Positions 10,395-20,208 of a stretch of DNA of 64,000 bases are shown piece by piece (the stretch's first letter is position 1; each line of letters opens with the position of its first letter). The notes beneath the pieces are model-generated. The model saw only the letters and a program-made list of their open reading frames with translations, was not told where the DNA came from and made no database searches. This DNA is from Bolinopsis microptera (lineage: Eukaryota > Ctenophora > Tentaculata > Lobata > Bolinopsidae): NCBI RefSeq assembly GCF_026151205.1, contig NC_087081.1, positions 10,789,113 through 10,853,112 on the forward strand. The letters run 5' to 3'. The position numbers and the translations under genes are program-made.

Positions 10395-10500
10395 GACTCA
10401 GTCTCACAAGTTTGCTCTCTCCAGCTGGGCCTCTCTCACAAGTTAGCTCTCTCCAGCCTCTCTCCAGCCTCTCTCACAAGTTAGCTCTCTCCAGCCGCTC
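10395..10500. repeat. Tandem copies of the Z15 coding end
   Basis: Repeats of TCACAAGTTAGCTCTCTCCAG and CCTCTCTCCAG beyond the Z15 stop, derived from codons for ERLERANL. Confidence 0.85.
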
Positions 10501-10742
10501 TCTCCTGAAGAATATCTCCGCTTTCTTTTGATCGAACAGTACTGGGTGACGGTTTCTCATGTGCATTAGTCTGTTCCCACTCCTTCCAAATGTCTGGTTA
10601 CAAAACTGACACTTGTAGGGTTTCAGTTTGAAGTGAACTGTCTGAATGTGTATTTTAATCTGCTTGAAGTAACGGTTGCAATATGGGCATTCGCCGCCAG
10701 ACATGGAAACGTTTCCGAGTTGCGATGGCAGCTGGGTTGAGC
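10474..10742 (-). CDS. Z15: two-finger terminal exon
   Basis: Acceptor AAAACTTCAG, phase 1. Finger 1 starts CPYCNRYFKQIKIHIQTV, finger 2 starts CQFCNQTFGRSGNRLMHM. The tail carries the FFRRERLERANL helix typical of Z7-Z15. Its last ~30 bp are repeated several times past the stop (10395-10500). Confidence 0.85.
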
Positions 10743-11128
10743 CTGAAGTTTTAATTTTGTCATTTCAAACGTCTAAAATTTGGGGTAGGACGGATAGGTG
10801 ATCTATGAGCATATTTTGGAGTTTAGCGAAGATTATTGAGAAATTCAATGTTGGGTATGCTATCTGTGCCAAAATTTTGAAAATAATCGTGCAATTGAAA
10901 TAAAAAATAGGTATTACGTAATTGATTGGAAAAGCAACCCTTGGTTGCACAAAAATTACAAAAACTAAATACAGAAACTGAAATACCCAAAAAATTGGTA
11001 AATTTATTTCCAAAAATTTAAAAAGCTACTTGTGAAACCAGCAGAAAGTAAAATAAAACTAGCCGGAGTAACAGAAAATAACCAATAGTGGACCCTGGTC
11101 CACGTACCTAATTGTCTAATTGCACGGA

Positions 11129-11340
11129 CTACCACTTATTAACTTGATGATCATGTACCAGTCTCATATGCACCAGCCTATGTCCACTCTGCGTATACTC
11201 CTTGCTACAATAATAACACTTGTACGGTTTAAGCTTGAGGTGCACTGCTGCGATATGTCGAGCTAGACTTGAGGCTCTACTGTATCTCTTGTGGCAGTGA
11301 GCACACTGGACTGGCTCTTCTACTTGCATGTAACGGGGTC
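11129..11340 (-). CDS. Z16: two-finger terminal exon
   Basis: Acceptor CCCCACCCAG, phase 1. Finger 1 starts CAHCHKRYSRASSLARHI, finger 2 starts CYYCSKEYTQSGHRLVHM, ending HQVNKW. A GTGGTTTAC-type 12-bp repeat (11357-11408) lies just upstream, in the intron. Confidence 0.85.
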
Positions 11341-11912
11341 CTGGGTGGGGGTACTGTGTTTACACTGTGGTTTACGCTGTGGTTTACGCTGTGGTTTACA
11401 CTGTGGTCTATGCTTTACAGTGGCTAGTATAGCTTCCTATCACAACTTATTCACTAGATTAGATGGAAAATGGTGGATATCAACTTGTGTGTTACAAGTT
11501 GATGTGGTAACGCTTGAGTATCTAGATTGTGGAATTGGAAGGATGGAATTTTTTATAAAGAACTTTATATTTTGCATATTCAAGAAATTCAGCGATGACT
11601 TAGCCTTTTTAAATTCATTTAATCTAAAAAGAAGACACTGAGATTACGAATGAAACAAACTACAAAATCAATACGGTAAGTATATAAATATCTTTCATGC
11701 TGTGCAAAAATTAGGTGCAAAAACAAATGGTAAGAAATAAGAAAAATTATATAAATAAAGTACATTTTTAATCGCAAATCATCGATAGTTTTTGCATGAA
11801 ACAAAAAAATGTATATAGATAAACGTGGTACTGTTCGTGTATAATCACTAACCATGGACGACAACAGCATGTATAAGCCAACAATGTGGGGAAGTTTAAA
11901 CGCCAAAAAACC

Positions 11913-12166
11913 TTAATCCAACAAGGTTACGTCTAAATTCTCAGACTCAGTGCTATCCAAATCAGCACAGTTTTTCATATTAATCTTATGTTTTCTCTCC
12001 ATATGGACCACCAGATGAGTTTTGCGTCCGAAGCGCCAGTCACACAGATCACACGCGTAAGGTTTCAGCTTGAAGTGGACGGCGGTGATGTGACGTTTCA
12101 GGTGGGATGCAAAGAACTTGTGGCAGTAGGGGCAGGTGGTGTTGGTATCACGGATTTTAGGGACAC
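11913..12166 (-). CDS. Z17: two-finger terminal exon with a long acidic tail
   Basis: Acceptor CACTCCCAG, phase 1. Finger 1 starts CPYCHKFFASHLKRHITA, finger 2 starts CDLCDWRFGRKTHLVVHM. About 21 residues follow the last His, including ADLDSTESENLDVTLLD, which is strongly acidic. Confidence 0.85.
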
Positions 12167-12825
12167 CTGGGAGTGGGGAGGTTACTTTGAGAGACCGTAA
12201 TAATATGTGAAGTGTGAACGACCACTTGTATTACAGAAATTTGGGTTTTAGAGCCAGAAAATCTAATTTTGGTTTTTTATTGTGGTATGTTTTTGAGTTT
12301 TGAAGCTCATTATTGTTTTCAATCAAGTTGATTTTAAAATTAGTAGGTGAAGAAAGGAGACAAGCATATAAAGTTGATAAATTTAACATTCGTTGAAAAA
12401 CAACGGTACAAATTCTAAAAATCTGTAAATAGTAAAGTAGTGTTGAATAGTATTTTCAAGACTTCAAGACAATCTTTAAAACTTAAAACATGGTTTAAAA
12501 ACCAAACGATATTCACCAATGATAGCTGTGATCGAATTTGTAAAAGCAAAAATATTAAAACAATTTCAACCGAATAAACGTAATGCAAGTACGCATTTCC
12601 AATCATTAATTAATTCCCTTAAATAATTCAATTAGAAGCATATCGTAAAAATATCCCAAAGAAAGTACTACAATTCCCAGAATTTGGCTGTTTGCCAGAA
12701 GTTTGCTGTTTGCCAAGATCTTAGTCAGAGACTGTTAGCATAGGTGTATGGATACGTAACAACCTGTCCTAGAAATGGAGGCCGTCGTGATATTTAAATG
12801 CGGAGTTACATATGAAAAAGTGGTT

Positions 12826-13091
12826 TTAATACGGTGTGTGTTTATGCGTCCTCATATGTCTCATTTTATCACTATTCTGAATAAATCTTTTATCACAATA
12901 ATCACATTTGATGTGTTTAGTTCTGAAATGTACTGCTTGCACGTGCCGGTTCAGCCTTGAATAAGATTTGTGACAGAATGGACACACCGAACCGGACACT
13001 GCACGCTGTTCTTTAGGATGTCTAGACTCAGAGATACATTTCTTGGAGTCGTTGTAATTTATTGGAGGGGCGTAATAAATGCTTTCAGGAT
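12826..13091 (-). CDS. Z18: two-finger terminal exon
   Basis: Acceptor AACATTTCAG, phase 1. A long polar lead (YYAPPINYNDSKK) precedes finger 1 (CPFCHKSYSRLNRHVQAV) and finger 2 (CDYCDKRFIQNSDKMRHM). Unusual linker FRTKHIKC. Confidence 0.85.
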
Positions 13092-13313
13092 CTGAAATGT
13101 TTTTGCACGTGTAAGTTTTTGCACCTGTAAGTTGAGTGAGATACATTGAGTGTGATGCTACATATTTGATCTGCCTGATAATAAATATATTTCTCAATGC
13201 TCACGGCTATTCATACACGAAATATCACGGGGAGACGATGAGTTCCATTGTTAATTCATAAATAATGAGGGCCATAATAAAAATGTTAATATTCAAGACT
13301 TCATCTCCAAACA

Positions 13314-13522
13314 TCAAATTCCCTTTCCACTGTTTATCAGTATCAGCCTATGTTTCCGTTTGCAATGCCTTATTTTATCACTATTTTGGATGAATCTCTT
13401 GTCACAGTACTCGCATTTGATCAGCTTGCGACCTAAGTGGACGCCGTTTACATGTCTTTTAAGATGGGTACCGAAATACTAATGACAGAATGGACACGGG
13501 CCAAAGTCTTGATCTGTGGTGC
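13314..13522 (-). pseudogene. Z19: finger exon with a premature stop
   Basis: Acceptor TCATTTTCAG and phase are intact. Finger 1 reads CPFCH then TAG (13479-13481) where the family has Lys or Gln, then continues open: YFGTHLKRHVNGVH and finger 2 CEYCDKRFIQNSDKIRHC. One nonsense change; otherwise undamaged. Confidence 0.85.
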
Positions 13523-13582
13523 CTGAAAATGATGAAAGATATATTGCAATGCCTGCATTAAATTTGTGAAGATAGAATCTTA

Positions 13583-13612
13583 TTTTGGTTCACTTCATTT
13601 GAAGTGAACCAA
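13583..13612. repeat. 13-bp perfect hairpin
   Basis: TTTGGTTCACTTC, loop ATTT, then GAAGTGAACCAAA, in the intron upstream of Z20's neighbour Z19. Could form a stem in RNA; role unknown. Confidence 0.7.
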
Positions 13613-13777
13613 ATTGAGTTGCGTTCAAATGCTCGACGGTGAAGCAGAATCATTTCATCTAAGCCCAAGGATTTTTGGTGAGCTATAAAAAACCTTACTG
13701 CATTAAAACGGTTAATAAATTTTCAGACTAAGAGAACATGAGTTATGATACCAACAAAGCTTTTATCAGGGTATAAG

Positions 13778-13998
13778 TCACTTTTTATAGTTTTTCTTTT
13801 CACAACTTTTCGTATGCCTCAAACGATCAGTATTATGAATGAACCCCTTGTCACAAATATGACATTTGAAGGGTTTGAAGCGGAGATGAACTCCTCTGAT
13901 ATGTCTCTTTAAGTTTCCGGGGCTGACTGAGCTGTATCTATGACAGTAAGGACATGTTTCTTGACTAACTTTTGTCATATAAACTGCATTTGGAAGAC
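13778..13998 (-). CDS. Z20: two-finger terminal exon with C2HC second finger
   Basis: Acceptor AATATTTCAG, phase 1. Finger 1 is extended (CHRYSSVSPGNLKRHI after CPY). Finger 2 starts CHICDKGFIHNTDRLRHT and its last ligand is Cys (HTKSC). Basic tail EKKNYKK. Confidence 0.8.
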
Positions 13999-14301
13999 CT
14001 GAAATATTTTAGAGTCCAGCATGTATGACCAAATAGAATTTAGGGTATTGTGCCATCTACATCAGTAGAGCGATTTTCTCTGCAAAGCCTTAAAAATTAA
14101 CATTTACGATGACTATCAACGACCAACTATTAACACAGGCCACCTATTAAGAGAGAAAAAGGAAAGAACCCGAATTTATCGTCTAAATAAGAGAATTACA
14201 TTTTTGTCCCAAAATATCTTGTGGTTACTATGGTTACAAAATGCGCTATCATATCTTGTAAATAAATTCAGCCCAAAAACTTTTATACGAAACAAAAAAC
14301 T

Positions 14302-14486
14302 TCAATGCATTCGGCTGACGTGCTTGAGCCTATCACAGTTTTGTATAAATCTCTTGTCACAATATGGACACTTGAAGGGTTTAAACCCTAAGTGAACTCC
14401 CTTGATGTGCCTTTGTAAGTTCCCTGAACAGTACTTCAAGCAGTAGGGACATGTTCCTTGGTTTCCCTTGGGCATTTGCCATGGAC
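14302..14486 (-). CDS. Z21: two-finger terminal exon
   Basis: Acceptor TAAATTTCAG, phase 1. Finger 1 starts CPYCLKYCSGNLQRHIKG, finger 2 starts CPYCDKRFIQNCDRLKHV and ends directly at the final His (RMH). The shortest finger exon seen, 61 residues plus stop. Confidence 0.85.
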
Positions 14487-14844
14487 CTGAAATTTATATG
14501 TTCGAAAAAGTCATTGGAGTGAAATAAGTGAATTAAGGTCCAAATTCCTTTGGTTGCTCCTTCGTGATAAATGTGCAGGTAAAACTGTTCAACATTGCTG
14601 ATAAATGATACATCTACTATCTCCATTTTCCGTAATATTTATCAAAAATCTATTAAAGAGCTTTATTAAAAGAACAAATAATAAGATGTTATCTGTAGCG
14701 ACTTAATTATCAACTGAGTCATAAAATATAGATTCAAGCATGGATCCAAACGTTTAAATGTTAATTTATTGCTTAATCTTTAGCTTTGGTACAAGCTCCA
14801 AATGTAATCTTCATCGCTGTTTTTAGAAATGTAAATATTATCCA

Positions 14845-15038
14845 TTACGAATTACGATGAATCCGTTTAATATGATCGATTCTATTACTATTCTGAGTGA
14901 ACCTCGCATCACAATATCCGCATTTATATGGCTTCAGACCAAGGTGCACCCACTTGATGTGCCTATGTAAGTTTCCTGAACAACTTCGTTGGCAGAAGGG
15001 GCAGGTTCCACGGTTTCCTTTGGGCATTCTCCATGAAC
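14845..15038 (-). CDS. Z22: two-finger terminal exon
   Basis: Acceptor CATATTTCAG, phase 1. Finger 1 starts CPFCQRSCSGNLHRHIKW and finger 2 starts CGYCDARFTQNSNRIDHI. The lead SWRMPKGNRGT is shared with Z21. Confidence 0.85.
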
Positions 15039-15293
15039 CTGAAATATGCATAAAAACCAGCTTTCTTCTTTAGGTCATTGAAGACTAGGTGTGATACACT
15101 CATTGTAGCTCATTATTTATTTGGGATGGCATTACTGTTGTTATATGATAGAATGCCAGGCTTGAACTAGAAAGTCAAATTGAAAAGGGCAATTTAAGTA
15201 ACATACCAAAAATAGGATATTAACAAATTCTGCCAGTCTTTGTACCGAAAAATCAAGATACAATTTTTGTTGGAGGCACTTCTAAGTTCTAAC

Positions 15294-15499
15294 TCATTTC
15301 CGATGTCTTCGGTTCACGTGACTGGCTTTGTGACTCTTTTGACTAAATCTCAAACCACAGTATTCACACTGGAAAGACTTCACTTTGAAGTGGACTCCTT
15401 TTATGTGTCTGAGTAGATGTCTTTGGAAGAGTTTCTGGCAGTAAGGACAATAGCCTTGGTCTTCACTAGAGCCTCGATAATAACCTGTTGGGAGCACAT
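15294..15499 (-). CDS. Z23: two-finger terminal exon
   Basis: Acceptor AACGTTTCAG, phase 1. Finger 1 starts CPYCQKLFQRHLLRHIKG, finger 2 starts CEYCGLRFSQKSHKASHV, ending RRHRK. Essentially no tail. Confidence 0.85.
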
Positions 15500-15794
15500 C
15501 TGAAACGTTGTTAAAATAAATAGGGGACAGCTAATGTCTATATTCCTTTTACAGTATTACGTTGGATGGTAATAAATTCTGATGCATTCCATCGCTTCTT
15601 TAACCTTGTAATGCATTACTACGATGTTCATTGTGGTGTGTATAACCTCAGAATATATCTTATGAGTGTAAAAAGAAAATTCAGATGAAACAACGGTTTC
15701 TGAAAGTATCTAGGCGTGTATCTAACAGCCAGGGTATCAACTGTTCAATGCTAATGGGACGGATTATTCTCGATCACCAATTCCAGACCACTTC

Positions 15795-16051
15795 TTATTC
15801 ACAATTATATGTCTGTTGTTTCATGACGTGCACATTCCTAAAATGCTTGACTTTATCACTCTTCTGAATGAACCTAGCACTACAGTAGTCACACTTGTAT
15901 GGCTTCAGACCAAGGTGCACTGCTCTTATGTGTCTACGTAGGTTTTTCTTGCAGACTTTCTGGCAGTAAGGGCAAATTCCCAGGTCTGGGTCAGTGGGCT
16001 GGGTTACTAGTGACGTAACAGTGACGTCATTGGACTGGGTTACTATAGAAT
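15795..16051 (-). CDS. Z24: two-finger terminal exon
   Basis: Acceptor AACCGTTTCAG, phase 1. The lead (SNDVTVTSLVTQPTDPDLG) is encoded by a stretch holding TGACGTCA, so this repeat has become coding. Finger 1 starts CPYCQKVCKKNLRRHIRA, finger 2 starts CDYCSARFIQKSDKVKHF. Confidence 0.85.
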
Positions 16052-16284
16052 CTGAAACGGTTTTTAGAATCAATCAGATGTATCAGGCAAAAAGCACGTT
16101 ATGAACTAGCCATGGGCGATATTTAAAGATTGCGGATTTATCATATTATTCTGATGCAGATCTTGAAATTTAGATGCTATAAATTAACTTAAACCATTAC
16201 ACAAGAGTATTTTTTGATTCTGCAACTATTTAACACCAGTTCAAATGTCAATTAACTGTCCCTCCTAAGGCACCAATCCTAGAT

Positions 16285-16526
16285 TTACTGTCTATCCAAC
16301 TTATCAACTTTGAAAACAAAATCTTTTCCGCCGCAATGTAACCGTCTCACATGATCAACCCTGCTACTTTTCTGAGTAAATCTGGAATCACAATAGTCGC
16401 ATTTGTAGGGCTTCATTTTGAGGTGCACTCCCATGATGTGTCTCCGCAGGTTTCTCTGGAAGTATTTCTGACAATAGGGGCACCGACCGTGGTCTTCACC
16501 GTGAGCAAGGCGCTTAGTGAGAAAAT
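16285..16526 (-). CDS. Z25: two-finger terminal exon
   Basis: Acceptor AACGTTTCAG, phase 1. Lead DFLTKRLAHGEDHGR, finger 1 starts CPYCQKYFQRNLRRHIMG and finger 2 starts CDYCDSRFTQKSSRVDHV. The tail KDFVFKVDKLDRQ is charged. Confidence 0.85.
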
Positions 16527-16775
16527 CTGAAACGTTGTAAAAATAAAACGTCCGAAGAAGGTACAATTCAACTACAGGATGGTATTTTAGGAGGACGGTA
16601 TGTGACTGCATATTGTGATAAGTCCTACGTCTTCAGCATTGTACTACCACTGGATAAACGCAACATTAACAAAGAGCTATGATGAAATTATAAAGAACAT
16701 GAAAATACAAGAAACACTTTAACAAATCTGATAATTTATCTAACAAGAAGATCATCTCCAGTTCACTGTCCACTG

Positions 16776-17026
16776 CTACACAGTTGAATCTTCCTTGAGA
16801 TACAGTTCCGAGCTCAGTTCTGGAAATGTCCTGCCATGCATCCTGCTGACATGCTTCACTTTATCACTCTTCTGAATAAACCGGACTTCACAGTAGTCAC
16901 ACTTGTAGGGTTTCTCGTTCAGATGAACTCCCATTATGTGCCGAAATAAGTGTCGTTTGTAGTTCTTCTGACAATAAGGACAGATTCCTCGGTCTGAACC
17001 GTGGGCACGGCGTTTTTCTAGGAAAT
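16776..17026 (-). pseudogene. Z26: intact finger exon whose splice acceptor is mutated
   Basis: The coding sequence is the same as Z28, with both fingers intact. The acceptor reads GTTTCAA instead of GTTTCAG, so the AG is gone and normal joining to C6 should fail. The last nine bases overlap the run-on end of Z27. A cryptic AG might rescue it; none in phase is obvious nearby. Confidence 0.8.
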
Positions 17027-17265
17027 TTGAAACGTTTTGAACTTGAAATAACATTGTTTGAATCTTCCTTCGCCATGAATCCGTTTAATATGCTTAAATC
17101 GGTCACTTTTCTGACTGAATCTCGATTCACAGTATTCACACTTAAAAGGCTTCACTTTGAAATGAACGCCTTTTATGTGTCTCCCCAGGTTTCTCTGGAA
17201 GTATTTCTGACAGTAGGGGCACCGACCGTGGTCTTCACCGTGAGCAAGGCGCTTAGTGAGAAAAT
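17018..17265 (-). CDS. Z27: two-finger terminal exon, mosaic of Z25 and Z30
   Basis: Acceptor AACGTTTCAG, phase 1. Lead and first-finger Cys half match Z25 (CPYCQKYFQRNL). From HIKGVHFKVKPFKC onward it matches Z30. The normal stop is lost: the frame runs on into the former Z26 intron (QCYFKFKTFQIS) and ends in a TAG inside Z26 coding sequence (17018-17020). Confidence 0.85.
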
Positions 17266-17521
17266 CTGAAACGTTGTAAAAATAAAACGTCCGAAGAAGG
17301 ACGAAGGTACAATTCAACTACAGGATGGTATTTTAAGAGGACGGTATGTGACTGCATATTGTGATAAGTCCTACGTCTTCAGCATTGTACTACCACTGGA
17401 TAAACGCAACATTAACAAAGAGCTATGATGAAATTATAAAGAACATGAAAATACAAGAAACACTTTAACAAATCTGATAATTTATCTAACAAGAAGATCA
17501 TCTCCAGTTCACTGTCCACTG

Positions 17522-17772
17522 CTACACAGTTGAATCTTCCTTGAGATACAGTTCCGAGCTCAGTTCTGGAAATGTCCTGCCATGCATCCTGCTGACATGC
17601 TTCACTTTATCACTCTTCTGAATAAACCGGACTTCACAGTAGTCACACTTGTAGGGTTTCTCGTTCAGATGAACTCCCATTATGTGCCGAAATAAGTGTC
17701 GTTTGTAGTTCTTCTGACAATAAGGACAGATTCCTCGGTCTGAACCGTGGGCACGGCGTTTTTCTAGGAAAT
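17522..17772 (-). CDS. Z28: two-finger terminal exon, intact member of a recent duplicate pair
   Basis: Acceptor AACGTTTCAG, phase 1. Finger 1 starts CPYCQKNYKRHLFRHIMG, finger 2 starts CEVRF within KCDYCEVRFIQKSDKVKH. The tail ends LYLKEDSTV. Protein identical to Z26 except the junction residue. Confidence 0.9.
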
Positions 17773-18154
17773 CTGAAACGTTTTGAACTTGAAATAACAT
17801 TGTTGTGGCTGGTTACGCTGCTATCAGAGGCATTCACTGTGAAAATTGGAGGCAGTTTAAAAGTTCGAATCAGCTGCAGTTTAGTAGCACTGGGTGGGAC
17901 TTCTAAAAATGTAACACTATTTGATGGTCAGATCTTTAAATTCTCAAAAAAAATATGGACAACGTTTTTATATTAAGATGAAAAAATGAAGAAGTATAAC
18001 GAAATAAAGTTAATCAACACGATAGCATAATATAATCCATAATTTTCTTATAAAGTCGCATCCAAATGATATCGCACTGTTTATTTCTAATTCCGAAACC
18101 AGAAGAAGAGTTTAACATATTCTTACTCGACTATATATGTAGCTATATATTAAA

Positions 18155-18330
18155 GTTGTTCTAGACGATGAACCCGTTTTATATGCTTGACTTTACTACT
18201 CTTCTAGGTGAATCTGGAATCACAAAGGTCACATTTATACGGTTTCTCATTGAAGTGAACTGCCGTGATATGGCAGAGTAAGTGGCGTTTTTAGTTTCAA
18301 ATCACACGGTCTGCACCGTTTTGAACATAA
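18155..18330 (-). pseudogene. Z29: decayed finger exon
   Basis: Finger 2 is readable (CDLCDSRFT then KSSKVKHIKRVH) but has TAG in place of a Gln codon (18204-18206). Finger 1 has lost its Cys pair region and is out of frame, matching KRHLFRHIMG of Z28 only in another frame. No acceptor was convincing. Confidence 0.75.
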
Positions 18331-18733
18331 TTAGCTATCATAATTAGTAGTAATTGGTTGCAGGTTATGTGGCTAGCTACACTTGTATCTGAGGCATTTA
18401 GTATTAACTGTGAAAATTGGAATCGACAGCGGTGGTTGGGCACCAAGTGTAACTCGTCGCTATTTTATTATTACTATCACATCTTCCCCAGGCTGGGTCA
18501 TTAAAGACAAAACTTGTAGTTAATGTGAAATGAAAAGGTAAGAAATAAGTTAAGTAACAATAACACAGATGATATATTTGTAAAACTCACATTAAACAAA
18601 GCCAAAGAAGTTGTCGCGTTTATAAAATCTAATATAAACGATTCCTTAAATTAAACAATTTGCTCAACAGTACCAGACAAGTGAGACACGTGCAGTGAAA
18701 TCTTAATGTTTAAATTTCTAAACAGTTGTAAAA

Positions 18734-18975
18734 TCAACTGTATAACGGTTTGAATCTTCCTTCGCCATGAATCCGTTTAATATGCTTAAATCGGTCACTT
18801 TTCTGACTAAATCTCGATTCACAGTATTCACACTTAAAAGGCTTCACTTTGAAATGAACGCCTTTTATGTGTCTCCGTAAGTTTCCTTGGTAGAATTTCC
18901 GGCAGTAAGGACAAAATCCCTGGTCGGAGTCATGGACTGGGATACTAGTAGTATTACTAACTCTTTCCACGGAAA
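18734..18975 (-). CDS. Z30: two-finger terminal exon, donor of the Z27 second half
   Basis: Acceptor AACATTTCAG, phase 1. Finger 1 starts CPYCRKFYQGNLRRHIKG and finger 2 starts CEYCESRFSQKSDRFKHI, ending GRFKPLYS. The DNA for the linker, finger 2 and tail is near-identical to Z27. TGACGTCA copies lie upstream (19031-19058). Confidence 0.85.
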
Positions 18976-19219
18976 CTGAAATGTTTTTTAAATAGCCGGT
19001 TACATACAAAAGCGTTTTATATTGAACAAACAGTGACGTCACAGTGACGTCACTGTAACGTAACTCAGTGACGTTGTTAAATATCATCATTGTTTTGGGC
19101 CCGCCACAGTGCTATAATCGTGAGACTTACACATGTTAACAGCATTATTTAAGAAATAAATAGCTAAAAATAAAAGATATTCAGAAAATATTAACGATTC
19201 AAAGTTCAGGTATAAACAG

Positions 19220-19470
19220 TCAAGAATCTTCCCCCGGAACGAATATCAGCTCATTAAGCGGTCTCATGTGCATCCTCTTAACATGCTTCACTTTATCACT
19301 CTTCTGAATAAACCTCACATCGCAAAAGTCGCACTTGTACGGTTTCACACCCAGGTGAACTCCTTTTATGTGCCGTTTCAGGTTAGCGGGGCACACTTTG
19401 AGGCAGTAAGGGCAGTGGCCACCGTCTGGGCGGATCTTACGACCAGAGTTGTCGAGAGTTTGATTGATTC
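19220..19470 (-). CDS. Z31: two-finger terminal exon
   Basis: Acceptor TACCCTCTCAG, phase 1. Finger 1 starts CPYCLKVCPANLKRHIKG, finger 2 starts CDFCDVRFIQKSDKVKHV. The acidic tail NELIFVPGEDS is distinct. Finger 2 is shared with Z24, Z26 and Z28. Confidence 0.85.
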
Positions 19471-19783
19471 CTGAGAGGGTATTTGCGCTTTATGGATTGG
19501 GAATTATATTGTGAATGAATGCTGACACTTTATAGTGATCTACACACTTTATTATTCCGCCCACTCCCCAGCCAAAAGAAGATTTAGATCTTAGTGACTA
19601 TTGCAATAAAAGAGCCAGTAAGTTTAAGTAATTACATAACAAGACGAAAGGTTCAACATAGAAATTAGTGGCTCACCAACTCGGCCTGTTTACACTAAAT
19701 AGAGATCTTGTCTAAGAAATACGTATAATACTTGATTAAACTATAGTTTTTCCATTAAATTACATTTTAATTAGGCTCGCATT

Positions 19784-20046
19784 TTAATCTGTCGCATTGT
19801 TTCTGTCTTTCCTGAAGCGGACGTGAACGGAGCGTTCGTGTCTACTTCTGTTTCCATTCAGAGAGAAAGTGGCAGGGCAAAATGAACATCTGTGAGGTTT
19901 TTGTTTCAAGTGTACCCCATTGATATGACGAGACAGCTGTCTGAAGTATCTGTGGCAATAGGGACAGGTGCCTTTGTATCCAAAACAGCTTCCTGGAGTG
20001 TTTCGAGTGTAATTTACAGGGTCTCTATGTGAATTTCCATGGATGT
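19784..20046 (-). CDS. Z32: two-finger terminal exon
   Basis: The likely acceptor is CCATTACATAG; a second AG, AACACTCCAG, 48 bases inside also gives phase 1. Finger 1 starts CPYCHRYFRQLSRHINGV and finger 2 starts CSFCPATFSLNGNRSRHE. The linker is HLKQKPHRC. Basic tail RFRKDRNNATD. Confidence 0.8.
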
Positions 20047-20208
20047 CTATGTAATGGAAAGGCGCTTTTATAAAGAATGATAAAATGCGTACTGATTATT
20101 CAAACTAGTTATAATACATATATATTTATCATTATTATCTTTAAGAAACTTCTTCAGCTCATAAATTGTCAGTTAACAAGGAGATGACTACACAACACAG
20201 TACACAGT

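Larger units (their letters stand above)
16440..17803. repeat. ~0.6-kb segmental duplication around Z25-Z28
   Basis: 16440-17055 (Z25 start plus Z26) and about 17185-17803 (Z27 start plus Z28) match closely, differing by an 8-bp insertion near 17301 and single bases. The 17055-17180 join matches 18750-18880 (Z30). Confidence 0.9.
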
